A DNA stretch of 64,000 nt from an uncultured Lachnospiraceae bacterium (GCA_910576535.1 CAJTKK010000003.1:186001-250000), one strand, 5' to 3'. Positions 16,884-26,509 are shown, numbered from the stretch's first letter. Notes: generated by a model from the sequence alone, not told the origin. Numbers and translations: made by a program.

Positions 16884-18104
16884 TCAGGGCAGTTTGCCGC
16901 CCTCATCCTCTTTCTTTAACCCGTTGATTTTTTCCCGCTGGTATTTTTCATATTCCTTCACTACTGCCATATCCTCTTCTTCCAGCCTCCTGAAATGGTT
17001 CACGCCGGCCAGCAGGATCCGTATGCTGTTCTTTGTCGTATCAAATACGCCTTCCTCATACATATTTGCAAAAATAATGCCGATAGGAACTGCGATAATC
17101 ATGCCGAAAACCCCCGCTGCCTTATAGCCGATAAACAATAAAAATAAAGTAGGGATAGGGGCTACCCCAATGGAATCCCCGACAATCTTTGGCTGGATAA
17201 CCTGGCGGGCAAGCTGCCCGCCGCACCATATAATCAAAAGGCCTACCGCCATTTTGTAATCCGCGCTGAGTATTTTAATTACCGCCCAAGGCATCAGGAC
17301 TGTACCTGTGCCGAATACCGGAAGAAAATCCAGGAATGCAATCCCAAGGGCAATCAAAAAGGCATAATTCACCTTTAAAATCCAAAGCCCGGCCACCAAA
17401 AGGAAATACATCCATATTTCAATCTTAAACTGCGCCTTAAAATACCCGCCCACCGCGCGTTTGAAACTGCGGGCCATCATATTCCACCGGTAAACCACCG
17501 TCTCCGGCATATAATCCCTTACATGCACCGAAAGATATTCCCTTTCCGCCACAAAAAAATAAGCGGATAAAAGGCACATAATAATTCCAATTACAATTGC
17601 GGGCAGATTCTTGGCAAAATTTCCCACCGCCTCAATGGTAGGCGTTCCTGCGCGGCCTACCAGATCCCCTACAAACCCTTCCATCTGTTCCCCTATGCCT
17701 GCAATCGTACTGCGTACATCTTCAGGGAAACGGCTGTATAAAACATCCAGGTTTTTACCAATGGTACGGAAATCCTCCTCCAAAGCATCCCACATTTTAG
17801 GCAGTTCATTTACCAGGCCTACCGTTTCATTTACAATTTTAACCCCTATCAGATATCCCGCCAGCACAACCAGCGCAATTACCGCGATAATCACAAAAGC
17901 GGTCCCTGCTTTTCTCCGTACTTTCAGTTTATCTTCAAAAAAATGCACAAGAGGATTGGCAATCAGGGCAATCACCCACCCAATCACAAAAGGCATAAAA
18001 AATATTATCACTTTCGGCAGCAGGAAAACCAGAAGCAGCAGCAGTATGACCGCAATCCCCAGATTCAGCACTGCCTTTATATAAGTCTTAGGCAATGGTT
18101 TCAT
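16884..18104 (-). CDS. ytvI: AI-2E-family transporter, YtvI-like sporulation membrane protein
   Basis: 406-residue polytopic protein of the AI-2E/YtvI family with eight or so membrane segments. It has a large soluble loop near residues 90-165 and the family's C-terminal conserved block (IALGIAFLDFLPVFGTGTVL, GQLARQVIQPKIVGDSIG, FLLFIGYKAAGVFGMI). In spore formers such proteins are annotated as sporulation integral membrane proteins. The four-base overlap with engB upstream couples the two. The charged C-terminal tail is cytoplasmic. A transport substrate cannot be predicted. Confidence 0.82.
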   Translation of the reverse strand: MKPLPKTYIKAVLNLGIAVILLLLLVFLLPKVIIFFMPFVIGWVIALIANPLVHFFEDKLKVRRKAGTAFVIIAVIALVVLAGYLIGVKIVNETVGLVNELPKMWDALEEDFRTIGKNLDVLYSRFPEDVRSTIAGIGEQMEGFVGDLVGRAGTPTIEAVGNFAKNLPAIVIGIIMCLLSAYFFVAEREYLSVHVRDYMPETVVYRWNMMARSFKRAVGGYFKAQFKIEIWMYFLLVAGLWILKVNYAFLIALGIAFLDFLPVFGTGTVLMPWAVIKILSADYKMAVGLLIIWCGGQLARQVIQPKIVGDSIGVAPIPTLFLLFIGYKAAGVFGMIIAVPIGIIFANMYEEGVFDTTKNSIRILLAGVNHFRRLEEEDMAVVKEYEKYQREKINGLKKEDEGGKLP

Positions 18105-18706
18105 AAAGTTCCCGTTCCTTCTTCCTCCAAGTATTGGTCTAACAGCGCATAAATCTCTTCCCGTCCTTCCTTCGTCATAGAAGAATAAGGGATAACCACT
18201 GTACCCTCTTTTGCCTGTAACCCTGTTTTTATCATCTTTATATGTTTCTGTACCTGGCTTTTTTTAATCTTATCCAGTTTCGTCGCGATGATCACTGGCT
18301 TAAAACCATAATGGATCATCCAGTCATACATTGTTTTATCGTTGCCGGAAGGTTCATGGCGGATATCCACCAGAAGGAAGATTGCTTTGAGCATTCTGGT
18401 TTTATGCAGATACCGTTCTACCATTTTCCCCCACTGTTCTTTCACCTTTACGTTGGCCGTCGTATAACCGTAACCTGGCAGATCCACAAAATAACATTGG
18501 TTATTGATATTATAATAATTAATGGTCTGGGTTTTCCCCGGCTGGGCGCTGATTCTTGCCAGCGATTTACGGTTCATCAGCCCGTTGATCAGGGAAGACT
18601 TCCCTACGTTGCTCTTGCCTGCAAAGGCAAATTCCATATAAGGGCTTTGCGGTATCTTGCTTGTAATGCCGCAGACCGTTTCCAAATTGACATTTTTAAT
18701 TACCAT
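18101..18706 (-). CDS. engB: Ribosome biogenesis GTPase EngB (YsxC/YihA)
   Basis: 201-residue small GTPase needed for 50S ribosomal subunit assembly. G1 is GKSNVGKSS at residues 30-38, G3 is DLPGYG, and G4 is TKLDKI. It directly follows lon (7-base gap), as in many Firmicutes, and overlaps the YtvI gene by four bases. GAGGGAAAT precedes the ATG. Confidence 0.94.
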   Translation of the reverse strand: MVIKNVNLETVCGITSKIPQSPYMEFAFAGKSNVGKSSLINGLMNRKSLARISAQPGKTQTINYYNINNQCYFVDLPGYGYTTANVKVKEQWGKMVERYLHKTRMLKAIFLLVDIRHEPSGNDKTMYDWMIHYGFKPVIIATKLDKIKKSQVQKHIKMIKTGLQAKEGTVVIPYSSMTKEGREEIYALLDQYLEEEGTGTL

Positions 18707-18713
18707 ATTTCCC

Positions 18714-21077
18714 TCATTTCTGCGTTGTTTTCTTTGTTTTCTTTCCTTTTGACGATTTAGCTTTAGGCGGTTTGCCTGTCAGGGCATAATTCAATACCTC
18801 ATCCATATTTTCCACCAGGCAAATGGAGAGTCCGGCCTTTATTTCATTTGCAATCTCTTCCACATCTTTTTCATTCTTTTTAGGCGCCAGCACCGTCTTG
18901 ATGCCCGCTGTTTTGGCCGCCAGGATTTTCTCCTTCAGCCCGCCGATCGGAAGCACACGTCCCCGGAGCGTGATTTCCCCGGTCATTGCCACGTCCGCCC
19001 TCACCGGTATCTGCGTTACCGCAGACAAAAGCGCGGTGGCCATCGTAATGCCAGCGCTGGGTCCATCCTTTGGCACGGCTCCTTCCGGGATATGTATGTG
19101 AAAATCATTTTCCTTAAAGATATCTTTAGGGATCTCATACTGCCCGCTTACCGAACGGACATAACTTAACCCCGTAATAGCCGATTCCTTCATCACATCG
19201 CCCATCTGCCCGGTCAAATCAATTTCCCCTTTCCCGGGCATCATATTCACTTCCACTTGTAAGGTTTCGCCGCCCACGCTCGTCCACGCCAGCCCCCTTA
19301 CGATCCCAATCTCATCCCTTTCATTGGCCATATTGGCGCTGTACTTTTCTTTTCCGAGATATTTCTCCAGGTTCAGGGCAGTCACCTTAACACTGCCCTT
19401 TTTCTTTTGCAGGATCTCTTTCGCCGCTTTCCGGCAGATACTCCCGATTTTCCGCTCCAGATCCCGGACTCCCGCTTCCCTCGTATAACATGCTATCATC
19501 TTTTTGAGGGCGCTGTCGCTGATGGAGAGCTGCCCGTCCCCCAAACCATTTTTCTCAAACTGCTTTGCCGCCAAATGCTCTTTGGCAATATGGAATTTTT
19601 CATTGGCTGTATAGCTGTTTACTTCGATAAGCTCCATACGGTCCAGCAAAGGCCTCGGAACCGTGCTTGTGGAATTGGCTGTTGCAATAAAAAGCACTTC
19701 CGATAAATCCACTGGGATTTCCACATAATGATCCCTGAACTTACGGTTCTGTTCTGCATCCAGCACTTCCAGCAAAGCGGATGAAGTATCCCCTTTATAA
19801 TCACTGCTCACTTTATCAATTTCATCCAACAGCATTAACGGGTTTTTTACCCCTGCCTGCTTCAGACCGGCAATAATCCTCCCCGGCATAGCGCCTACAT
19901 AAGTTCTTCTATGCCCCCTGATTTCCGCCTCATCACGGACGCCGCCCAAACTGATTCTCACATATTCCTTATCCATTGCCTCCGCTACGCTCTTTGCAAT
20001 GGATGTCTTTCCTGTCCCTGGGGGACCCACTAAACAAATGATCGGCGTCTGTCCTTGCTTCGTCAGACAGCGCACAGCCAAAGCCTCCAGCACCCTTTCC
20101 TTCACTTGTTTTAAGCCGTAATGATCCCTCTCCAATATGGATTCTGCCTTCGTAATATCCGTATTATCCTTAGTGCGTTTATTCCATGGCAGTTCCAGCA
20201 AAGTTTCGATATATCCCCTCTCTACCGCACTCTCCGAACTGTTCTGGGAAAGTCTCCGGTAACGGGCAATTTCCTTGCCAATTTTCTCCTTTACTTCCTT
20301 ATCCGCCATCAGCTTTTCCAGTTCCTCTTCAAACTGCTGCACATCGGAAAGGGTATTGTCCTCCCCCAGCTCTTCCCTGATGAACTGGAGCTGTTCCCGC
20401 AAAAGGTATTCCTTCTGGTTCTTTTCCACCCTTCCCCTTATCTTCTCGGAAAGTTCTGTTTTAATTTTAGCCACTTCGGTTTCATTCGACAAAATCCCTG
20501 CAAGGACATCATAACGCTCCTCCAGGTCCACTGCGGAAAGCACACTCTGCTTGCTTTCATAACGGACCGGCATATTGATCGTTATCTGATCCAGCAGGCA
20601 GCCCAGCTCGGTAATATCCTGGATATGGCGTTCCAAGGCCGCCCCTGTCTTAGGATAAAATACCGCATAACCGGCAAACAGCTCCTTCATCTGCCTTACC
20701 ATTGCCTCTTCCTGTACCGTTCCGGTCAAACTGGACGGCTCCTCAATTTCCTCCACTTCCCCTTCCAGATACGCATCATTGTCCGTAAAGCAATGCAAAC
20801 CTCCCCTGGAAAGCCCTTCCACCATAACCCGCACAATATGGTTCGGCATCTTAATTACCTGTTTTACAAGGGCAATCGTCCCTATGTGGTAAACATCTTC
20901 ATAATCCGGGTCATTTTTTTCCGTTTCCCTCTGACTCACAAGAAAAATCCTCTGGCTGTCCACCATAGCCTGTTCCACGGCCGCTATAGATTTCTCCCTG
21001 CTTAGATCAAAGTGAATAATTGTATGGGGCAGTATCGTCATTCCCCGCAATGCCACTGCCGGCATATTTAATTTCAT
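18714..21077 (-). CDS. lon: ATP-dependent endopeptidase La (Lon)
   Basis: 787-residue cytoplasmic AAA+ protease that degrades misfolded and regulatory proteins. The order is an N-terminal Lon substrate-binding domain (1-200), a coiled region, the AAA+ module with Walker A GPPGTGKTS and Walker B MLLDEIDK, and the C-terminal protease domain with the catalytic Ser in PKDGPSAGITMA and the Lys in LKEKILAAKTAGI. The tail is lysine-rich. The ATG at 21077 has GGAGAGGA just upstream; the frame to 21122 is an unlikely extension. It is part of the tig-clpP-clpX-lon-engB block. Confidence 0.95.
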   Translation of the reverse strand: MKLNMPAVALRGMTILPHTIIHFDLSREKSIAAVEQAMVDSQRIFLVSQRETEKNDPDYEDVYHIGTIALVKQVIKMPNHIVRVMVEGLSRGGLHCFTDNDAYLEGEVEEIEEPSSLTGTVQEEAMVRQMKELFAGYAVFYPKTGAALERHIQDITELGCLLDQITINMPVRYESKQSVLSAVDLEERYDVLAGILSNETEVAKIKTELSEKIRGRVEKNQKEYLLREQLQFIREELGEDNTLSDVQQFEEELEKLMADKEVKEKIGKEIARYRRLSQNSSESAVERGYIETLLELPWNKRTKDNTDITKAESILERDHYGLKQVKERVLEALAVRCLTKQGQTPIICLVGPPGTGKTSIAKSVAEAMDKEYVRISLGGVRDEAEIRGHRRTYVGAMPGRIIAGLKQAGVKNPLMLLDEIDKVSSDYKGDTSSALLEVLDAEQNRKFRDHYVEIPVDLSEVLFIATANSTSTVPRPLLDRMELIEVNSYTANEKFHIAKEHLAAKQFEKNGLGDGQLSISDSALKKMIACYTREAGVRDLERKIGSICRKAAKEILQKKKGSVKVTALNLEKYLGKEKYSANMANERDEIGIVRGLAWTSVGGETLQVEVNMMPGKGEIDLTGQMGDVMKESAITGLSYVRSVSGQYEIPKDIFKENDFHIHIPEGAVPKDGPSAGITMATALLSAVTQIPVRADVAMTGEITLRGRVLPIGGLKEKILAAKTAGIKTVLAPKKNEKDVEEIANEIKAGLSICLVENMDEVLNYALTGKPPKAKSSKGKKTKKTTQK

Positions 21078-21177
21078 ATCTGTCCTCTCCATTCCAATAT
21101 AAGATATGCTTCCCAAAAACATTCCTTGTCAGCAGAAAACGCCGCCTTTCCGGGCGACGTTTCTTCTTTCTATATTA

Positions 21178-22431
21178 CTATTTAGCTGGGCGCATCGCTT
21201 CCCTATGAATGATCAAAGGTTCGCTCATTCCTTCTACCGCCCCTTTCGTCACCACGCATTTTATAATGGATTCATCAGAAGGTATCCGGTACATAACATC
21301 CATCATAACGTCCTCCATAATGGAACGGAGTCCTCTTGCGCCCGTCTTGCGCTCTAACGCTCTGTCCGCAATCGCCTCAATCGCATCCTCTTCAAAGTCC
21401 AGCCTTACCCCGTCAAACTCAAATAATTTTTTATACTGCTTAATTAATGCGCTTTTCGGTTCTTTGAGGATTCTCACAAGGGCATCTTTATCCAGCCCCT
21501 GAAGAGTTACGTTGATCGGCACACGCCCTACAAATTCCGGGATCAGGCCATATTTCACCAGATCCTGAGGCGTTACTTTCTTTAACAAATCCCCTATTTC
21601 CTTCGTCTGTTTTGAAGCCACTTCCGAATTAAAACCTATGCTGCTTCTGTCCAAACGGGATTCTACGATTTTTTCAAGCCCATCAAAAGCGCCCCCGCAA
21701 ATAAACAGGATATTGGTCGTGTCAATCTGAATCAATTCCTGGTGAGGATGCTTCCTTCCCCCCTGGGGAGGTACGCTTGCCACTGTGCCTTCCACAATTT
21801 TTAACAGCGCCTGCTGTACGCCTTCCCCCGAAACATCACGGGTAATGGATACATTTTCACTTTTTTTCGTAATCTTGTCAATTTCATCAATATAAACGAT
21901 GCCATATTGGGCGCGTTCTACATCATAATCTGCCGCTTGTATCAACTTCAGCAAAATATTTTCCACATCCTCGCCTACATAGCCGGCCTCCGTTAAAGTG
22001 GTGGCATCTGCAATGGCAAAGGGAACATTGATGATTTTAGCCAAAGTCTGCGCCAGGAAAGTCTTGCCGGAACCGGTAGGACCTACCATAATAATATTGC
22101 TTTTCTGAAGCTCTATCTCATCATCATCTTTCGGTGCCATTACTCTTTTGTAATGATTATATACGGAAACAGCAAGAACCTTTTTTGCTTCCTCCTGGCC
22201 AATTACATAATCATCCAAAAACTCTTTGATTTCCACCGGTTTCAAAAGATTAATATCAAATTCTTCCTCCGCCGGCTCCTCTTCATACTCTTCTTCAATA
22301 ATATCAGAACAGATCTCTACGCATTCATCGCATATATATACGCCAGCCGGCCCTGCAATCAATTTCTTTACCTGTTCCTGCCTTTTATTGCAAAAAGAGC
22401 ACCTGATATCATCAGAATTCTTCCCCGCCAT
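21178..22431 (-). CDS. clpX: ATP-dependent Clp protease ATP-binding subunit ClpX
   Basis: 417-residue AAA+ unfoldase that feeds substrates to ClpP. The zinc-binding domain has C11, C14, C34 and C37 (CSFC...CDEC). Walker A is GPTGSGKTFLAQ, Walker B is IVYIDEIDKI, and the ClpP-docking region contains LIPEFVGRVP. AAGGAGAAGAC precedes the ATG. It sits between clpP and lon. Confidence 0.96.
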   Translation of the reverse strand: MAGKNSDDIRCSFCNKRQEQVKKLIAGPAGVYICDECVEICSDIIEEEYEEEPAEEEFDINLLKPVEIKEFLDDYVIGQEEAKKVLAVSVYNHYKRVMAPKDDDEIELQKSNIIMVGPTGSGKTFLAQTLAKIINVPFAIADATTLTEAGYVGEDVENILLKLIQAADYDVERAQYGIVYIDEIDKITKKSENVSITRDVSGEGVQQALLKIVEGTVASVPPQGGRKHPHQELIQIDTTNILFICGGAFDGLEKIVESRLDRSSIGFNSEVASKQTKEIGDLLKKVTPQDLVKYGLIPEFVGRVPINVTLQGLDKDALVRILKEPKSALIKQYKKLFEFDGVRLDFEEDAIEAIADRALERKTGARGLRSIMEDVMMDVMYRIPSDESIIKCVVTKGAVEGMSEPLIIHREAMRPAK

Positions 22432-22561
22432 GTCTTCTCCTTGCTTTATTACATTTTACTGTCATTCTTCTTCACTTGCCGCCCGCTGCGGCGCCAATCA
22501 TCCCGGTCATTCCCCACATCCGCAAAAACATACAGACGCGGCCTTAGAACGGCTTCCATAA

Positions 22562-23158
22562 CTATTTTTCAAAACTTCCATGGTTCTCAATTATTTTGTC
22601 GATCAAGCCATAACTCAAGGCTTCTTCAGCCGTTTTCCAGTTATCCCTCTCCGTATCCGCCATAATTACCTCAAAGTCCTGCCCTGTATTCTGCGCCATA
22701 ATCCTCGCCATTTTTTCCTTGGTTGCAAGAATATGCTTTGCTGTAATCTCAATCTCCGTAGCCTGACCCTGTGCGCCGCCCGCCGGCTGATGGATCATAA
22801 CCTCCGCATTTGGCAGCGCAAAGCGCTTGCCTTTTGCCCCTCCCGCAAGAAGGAACGCCCCCATGCTGGCTGCCATACCGATACAAACCGTTGAAACATC
22901 GCATTTGACGAAATTCATTGTATCATAAATCGCCATCCCGGCGGTAATCACGCCTCCCGGGCTATTGATGTATAAATGAATGTCCTTTTCCGGGTCTTCC
23001 GATTCCAGAAACAGAAGCTGCGCTACAATTATGCTGGCGGAAGTATCGTTTACTTCCTCCCCTAAAAAAATGATCCTGTCTTTTAAAAGCCTTGAATAAA
23101 TATCATAGGACCTTTCGCCCCTGCTTGTCTGTTCAATGACATAAGGCACTAAACTCAT
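22562..23158 (-). CDS. clpP: ATP-dependent Clp protease proteolytic subunit ClpP
   Basis: 198-residue serine peptidase that forms the tetradecameric ClpP barrel. The catalytic triad is visible: S98 (GMAASMGAF), H123 (MIHQPAGG) and D172 (TERDNW). The N-terminal MSLVPYVIEQTSRGERSYDI is typical. AAGGAGGATTCAAT precedes the ATG. It has its own promoter at 23211-23239 in addition to any read-through from tig. Confidence 0.96.
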   Translation of the reverse strand: MSLVPYVIEQTSRGERSYDIYSRLLKDRIIFLGEEVNDTSASIIVAQLLFLESEDPEKDIHLYINSPGGVITAGMAIYDTMNFVKCDVSTVCIGMAASMGAFLLAGGAKGKRFALPNAEVMIHQPAGGAQGQATEIEITAKHILATKEKMARIMAQNTGQDFEVIMADTERDNWKTAEEALSYGLIDKIIENHGSFEK

Positions 23159-23210
23159 ATTGAATCCTCCTTACCGGGCTGCCCGGCCTTTCTTTCCCTA
23201 AGCTGACTTA

Positions 23211-23239
23211 ATCATAGTCCATAAAAATCGTTTTTGCAA
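23211..23239 (-). promoter_or_regulatory. clpP promoter
   Basis: TTGCAA (23234-23239), 17-base spacer, TATGAT (23211-23216), about 50 bases upstream of clpP on the minus strand. No clear CtsR repeat was recognised. Confidence 0.55.
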
Positions 23240-23285
23240 TAAAACAGTCTCTGAATTAAGAGAATTTTTATTCTTTTATAAGAAA

Positions 23286-24572
23286 TTATTCTTCTACTGC
23301 ATTCCCTACCACAAACTCTACGGCCTTCTGAATCGCCAGATCCTGCATAATTTCTTTCTTTTCCTTTTCTCCCAGCATTTCTCTTACCTTTTCTGCTTCC
23401 ATCTGGTAAACTTCAGCCATTCTTTCCGTCTCTTTCTCATATTCTTCCCCGGAAGCTTCTATGTTTTCTTTTGCTACGACCGCTTCCAGTATAAGCCTGG
23501 ATTTAATCCTTTTCTCTGCCTGGGGCTTTACCTGTTCCAGCAATGCATCATAGCTGCTCCCGGTAAGCTGGAAGTACTGTTCCATATTGATGCCCTGCAT
23601 CTGCATCCTCTGGGCAAAGTCATCCACAATCTGTTTCTGCTGGGTTTCAATCATAGCATCTGGTATTTCCATATCAGAATCAAGAATGATCGCATCAATT
23701 ACTGCATCTTCCTTCTGGTTCTTTGCATTTTTCTCTTTTTTCTCTGCCAGGTTCTTTCTTACGTCTTCTTTATATTCCGCCAAAGTATCGAACTCGGAAA
23801 CCTCGCTTGCAAATTCGTCGTCCAGTTGGGGGAGTTCTTTTTCCTTAATTTCTTTTACCGTACATTTGAACACGGCCGCTTTCCCTTTCAGTTCTTCCGC
23901 CTGATAGTTTTCCGGGAAAGTAACATTTACTTCCACTTCCTCACCGATCGAAGCCCCTATGAGCTGCTCTTCAAATCCAGGGATAAATGCGCCTGAACCG
24001 ATCGTCAGAGGATAATTCTCCCCTTTGCCGCCTTCAAACGCAATGCCGTCCACAAAACCTTCAAAATCAAGGACTGTCATATCTCCATCCTTCACTGCCC
24101 GGTCTTCCACCGCAATATTCCTTGCGTTATTTTCGCGTTCTTTTTCAATTTCCGCATCCACTTCTTCATCTGTAACTTCTATATTAATCTTATCAACCTT
24201 TACGCCTTTGTATTTACCGAGCCTTACTTCAGGTTTAAGCGCCACTTCCGCTGTAAAAACAAACGGCTTGCCTGCTTCGATCTGCTCTACTTCAATCTTC
24301 GGGGAGGATACGATCTCTTCTTCACATTCCTCTACTGCTTTTTCATATGCCCCAGGAATCAGCTCATTAATGGCATCATCATAGAAAATTTCTTTTCCAT
24401 ACATTTTTTCTATCATCTGCCGCGGCACTTTTCCTTTCCTGAAGCCAGGTACACTGATCTTTTTCTTATTTTTCTGGTATGCATTTTCAATTGCTTTTTC
24501 CAGTTCTTCGGCAGGCACTTCAATTGTCAGCTTTGCCATGTTTTTCTCTAATTTTTCTACCTGTAAACTCAT
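23286..24572 (-). CDS. tig: Trigger factor (ribosome-associated chaperone/prolyl isomerase)
   Basis: 428-residue chaperone that meets nascent chains at the ribosome exit. The N-terminal ribosome-binding domain has the signature GFRKGKVPRQMIEKMYG. The central FKBP-like domain (about 150-245) contains VLDFEGFVDGIAFEGGKGEN, and the C-terminal helical domain holds clients. GGAGGAAACGAATAGA precedes the ATG. It leads the tig-clpP-clpX-lon block. Confidence 0.95.
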   Translation of the reverse strand: MSLQVEKLEKNMAKLTIEVPAEELEKAIENAYQKNKKKISVPGFRKGKVPRQMIEKMYGKEIFYDDAINELIPGAYEKAVEECEEEIVSSPKIEVEQIEAGKPFVFTAEVALKPEVRLGKYKGVKVDKINIEVTDEEVDAEIEKERENNARNIAVEDRAVKDGDMTVLDFEGFVDGIAFEGGKGENYPLTIGSGAFIPGFEEQLIGASIGEEVEVNVTFPENYQAEELKGKAAVFKCTVKEIKEKELPQLDDEFASEVSEFDTLAEYKEDVRKNLAEKKEKNAKNQKEDAVIDAIILDSDMEIPDAMIETQQKQIVDDFAQRMQMQGINMEQYFQLTGSSYDALLEQVKPQAEKRIKSRLILEAVVAKENIEASGEEYEKETERMAEVYQMEAEKVREMLGEKEKKEIMQDLAIQKAVEFVVGNAVEE

Positions 24573-24666
24573 TCTATTCGTTTCCTCCTTATATTAGGCG
24601 TTATCCGCTGATTTTACTGCTGCGGGATCTTTGACTAAAAAAGCACATAATTACAGTCATTGTAGG

Positions 24667-24675
24667 ATTATAGCA
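24667..24675 (-). promoter_or_regulatory. Extended -10 promoter of tig
   Basis: TGC-TATAAT on the minus strand (TATAAT at 24667-24672), about 95 bases upstream of tig and preceded by a run of eleven T's. No good -35 is visible, which fits an extended -10 promoter. Confidence 0.55.
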
Positions 24676-24801
24676 CATCAAAAAAAAAAATTCCAGTATT
24701 TCTTTTGAAAAAACCGCCAAATCCGCAGCCGTCCATTCTCATCCATACATACGCCGGTTCTTCCTGCATTTCTATATGGTATGTCCTAAGACACACTTCC
24801 T

Positions 24802-24836
24802 GTTGCCGTTTATAAGCAATGCCCATAAACGGCAAC
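24802..24836 (-). terminator. Hairpin after the alarmone synthetase gene
   Basis: A perfect 12-bp inverted repeat (24802-24813 and 24825-24836; arm GTTGCCGTTTAT) directly beyond the stop at 24840. No T run follows, so termination by itself is uncertain. Confidence 0.5.
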
Positions 24837-24839
24837 GGA

Positions 24840-25514
24840 TTATTCCGCCTCTATCTTCTCCCTGATCTGCTGCATCCGCCCATCCAATTGCGAAATCAGC
24901 TCCGCACAGTAAAACAGTTCATCCGATATGCTTTCCGCCTTTTTAATATGCTTTTTATATTTCAGTTTATGTTCCAGGCTGGCCCAGAAATCCATTGCTA
25001 TCGTACGGAACTGCACTTCTACCCGGACCGCCCTTTTTTCATCAGTTAAAAAAATCGGCACTTCTATAATAAGATGAAGACTTCTGTAACCGTTCGGTTT
25101 TGGGTTTTTTATGTAATCTTTTTTAGAAACCAAGGTAATATCATCCTGCGCCAAAAGGCATTCCGCCAGCATATATATATCATCAGGGAAAGAACAGATG
25201 ACACGGATCCCCGCAATATCATTCAGATTTTTTTCCGCATTCTCAATGCTCAGCCCCAGCCGGTTTCTCTCCAGTTTTTCCCTAATGCTCTGAGGAGACT
25301 TAATCCTGCACTTTATCGTTTCAAAAGGATTCCTTCTGTTCTGAAGGGAAAGTTCCGCATTCAGCACATCCAGTTTTGTCTTCACTTCCAGCATAGCGCA
25401 CTTATACTGCATGATCATCCTCCGGAACCTGTCCACCTCCCCTCCTTCCCGGAAGGCCTCCTCTATCACTTTCCAGTCCTGGATATCTTCTGTATCATTT
25501 ATATTTTTTTCCAT
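24840..25514 (-). CDS. Small alarmone synthetase, RelQ/YjbM-like (p)ppGpp synthase
   Basis: 224-residue RelA/SpoT-fold synthetase without a hydrolase domain or regulatory C-terminus. It would make (p)ppGpp from ATP and GTP/GDP in the cytoplasm. Motifs are IKSPQSIREKLERN, NDIAGIRVICSF, KDYIKNPKPNGYRSLH and RVEVQFRTIAMDFWASLEHK. The C-terminal helix (ISQLDGRMQQIREKIE) resembles the tetramer-forming helix of RelQ-type enzymes. The ATG at 25514 fits family length, but the nearest good site (AAAGGG) is about 14 bases away; the frame is open to 25556. Confidence 0.87.
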   Translation of the reverse strand: MEKNINDTEDIQDWKVIEEAFREGGEVDRFRRMIMQYKCAMLEVKTKLDVLNAELSLQNRRNPFETIKCRIKSPQSIREKLERNRLGLSIENAEKNLNDIAGIRVICSFPDDIYMLAECLLAQDDITLVSKKDYIKNPKPNGYRSLHLIIEVPIFLTDEKRAVRVEVQFRTIAMDFWASLEHKLKYKKHIKKAESISDELFYCAELISQLDGRMQQIREKIEAE

Positions 25515-25550
25515 AGTAATCTGCACACCCTTTCTCGATGCTGACTGACA

Positions 25551-25577
25551 AAACAACCCGCCTGTTTCCAGGCGGGC
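25551..25577 (-). terminator. Terminator of the spore protein gene
   Basis: CCCGCCTG/CAGGCGGG hairpin (25557-25564 and 25569-25576) followed on the minus strand by TTGTTTTG, 14 bases after the SASP stop. Confidence 0.8.
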
Positions 25578-25590
25578 CGCTTTAACTTTG

Positions 25591-25791
25591 TTATTTCATC
25601 TGTTCTTCCTGCTTCTTAATCATCCTACGGACCATTTCGCCGCCGATAGAACCTGCTTCCTTAGAAGTCAGGTCGCCATTGTAACCTTCCTTCAAGTTCA
25701 CACCTAACTCAGAAGCAACCTCTGTCTTAAAACGGTCCATAGCTGCCTTAGCTTCAGGAACTTCTACTCTATTAGATTTGCTGCTTGCCAT
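25591..25791 (-). CDS. Alpha/beta-type small acid-soluble spore protein (SASP)
   Basis: 66-residue DNA-binding protein that coats spore DNA and protects it against UV and heat. Typical features are the SNRVEVPEAKAAMDRFK opening, the germination-protease site around KTEVASELGV, and the second conserved block GDLTSKEAGSIGGEMVRRMI. GGAGGTGAATTAAG precedes the ATG. A sigma-G promoter is expected in this class, but I could not place one with confidence. A large imperfect dyad lies 38-94 bases upstream. This gene is the firmest sign that the organism forms spores. Confidence 0.95.
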   Translation of the reverse strand: MASSKSNRVEVPEAKAAMDRFKTEVASELGVNLKEGYNGDLTSKEAGSIGGEMVRRMIKKQEEQMK

Positions 25792-25828
25792 CTTAATTCA
25801 CCTCCAATTTCGTATTTCCGGCTTACGC

Positions 25829-25885
25829 CATCTATATTCGAGATAAGCACATTCAAATTCTTATGCTTATCCCGGATATTGGATG
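25829..25885. repeat. Large imperfect inverted repeat upstream of the SASP gene
   Basis: Arms 25829-25849 and 25864-25885 pair over about 21 bases with a perfect GATAAGCA/TGCTTATC core. It lies in the promoter region of the spore gene and has no T run. Confidence 0.55.
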
Positions 25886-26048
25886 CCTCTCAGGCACGCT
25901 TACATCTGGATTAAGCAAGAACCGAATCACTTATCTTGATGTTAGTATTTACGAAGATGAATTAAATATTAAGGTAAGTTTTGCCAAACAAAAATATTTC
26001 AGCCCAGTCTTTGGCTGCCCTGGCCAAACTGTATGCACTGACCCGGTT

Positions 26049-26474
26049 TTAAGCAAACACCGCTTCTTGCACTGCGCATTTCCTTGTCAAATACAGCATA
26101 ACATCTTTTCTTGTAATAATACCGATAAAGCAATCGCTGTCATCAATAACCGGAACAAAATTCTGGTTCATTACTTTATTGATAATATCTTCCACATCTG
26201 CGTCCGCTTCCACCGGTTCATTGTCTTTTTTTCTGGTTACGGCAAGGATGGGTACATCCTCTGCATCCCTGAAATCCAAATTACATCTTTCCTTTATATC
26301 CCACAGCAAATCGCCTTCTGTTATTGTTCCTACGTATGTCCCATCCACATGGCTGATAATCGGTACTGCCGCGTATTTATTGCACTCCATCTTTTCCAAC
26401 GTCTGCCATAATGTGTCATCATCATATACGTAATCAACTTCGCTTTTCGGCGTTAAAAAAAATAAAATATTCAT
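26049..26474 (-). CDS. Paired CBS-domain protein
   Basis: 141-residue protein made of two CBS motifs (about 12-65 and 82-135): WQTLEKMECNKYAAVPI with YVGTITEGDLLWDI, then NKVMNQNFVPVIDDSDCFIG with IITRKDVMLYL. Such stand-alone pairs bind adenine nucleotides and usually report energy state to partner proteins; no partner is evident. The ATG at 26474 has AAGGGAG five bases upstream; a GTG two codons earlier lies inside that site and is less likely. Confidence 0.87.
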   Translation of the reverse strand: MNILFFLTPKSEVDYVYDDDTLWQTLEKMECNKYAAVPIISHVDGTYVGTITEGDLLWDIKERCNLDFRDAEDVPILAVTRKKDNEPVEADADVEDIINKVMNQNFVPVIDDSDCFIGIITRKDVMLYLTRKCAVQEAVFA

Positions 26475-26509
26475 AGACACTCCCTTATTCTTATTATGTT
26501 CCGGCCTTT

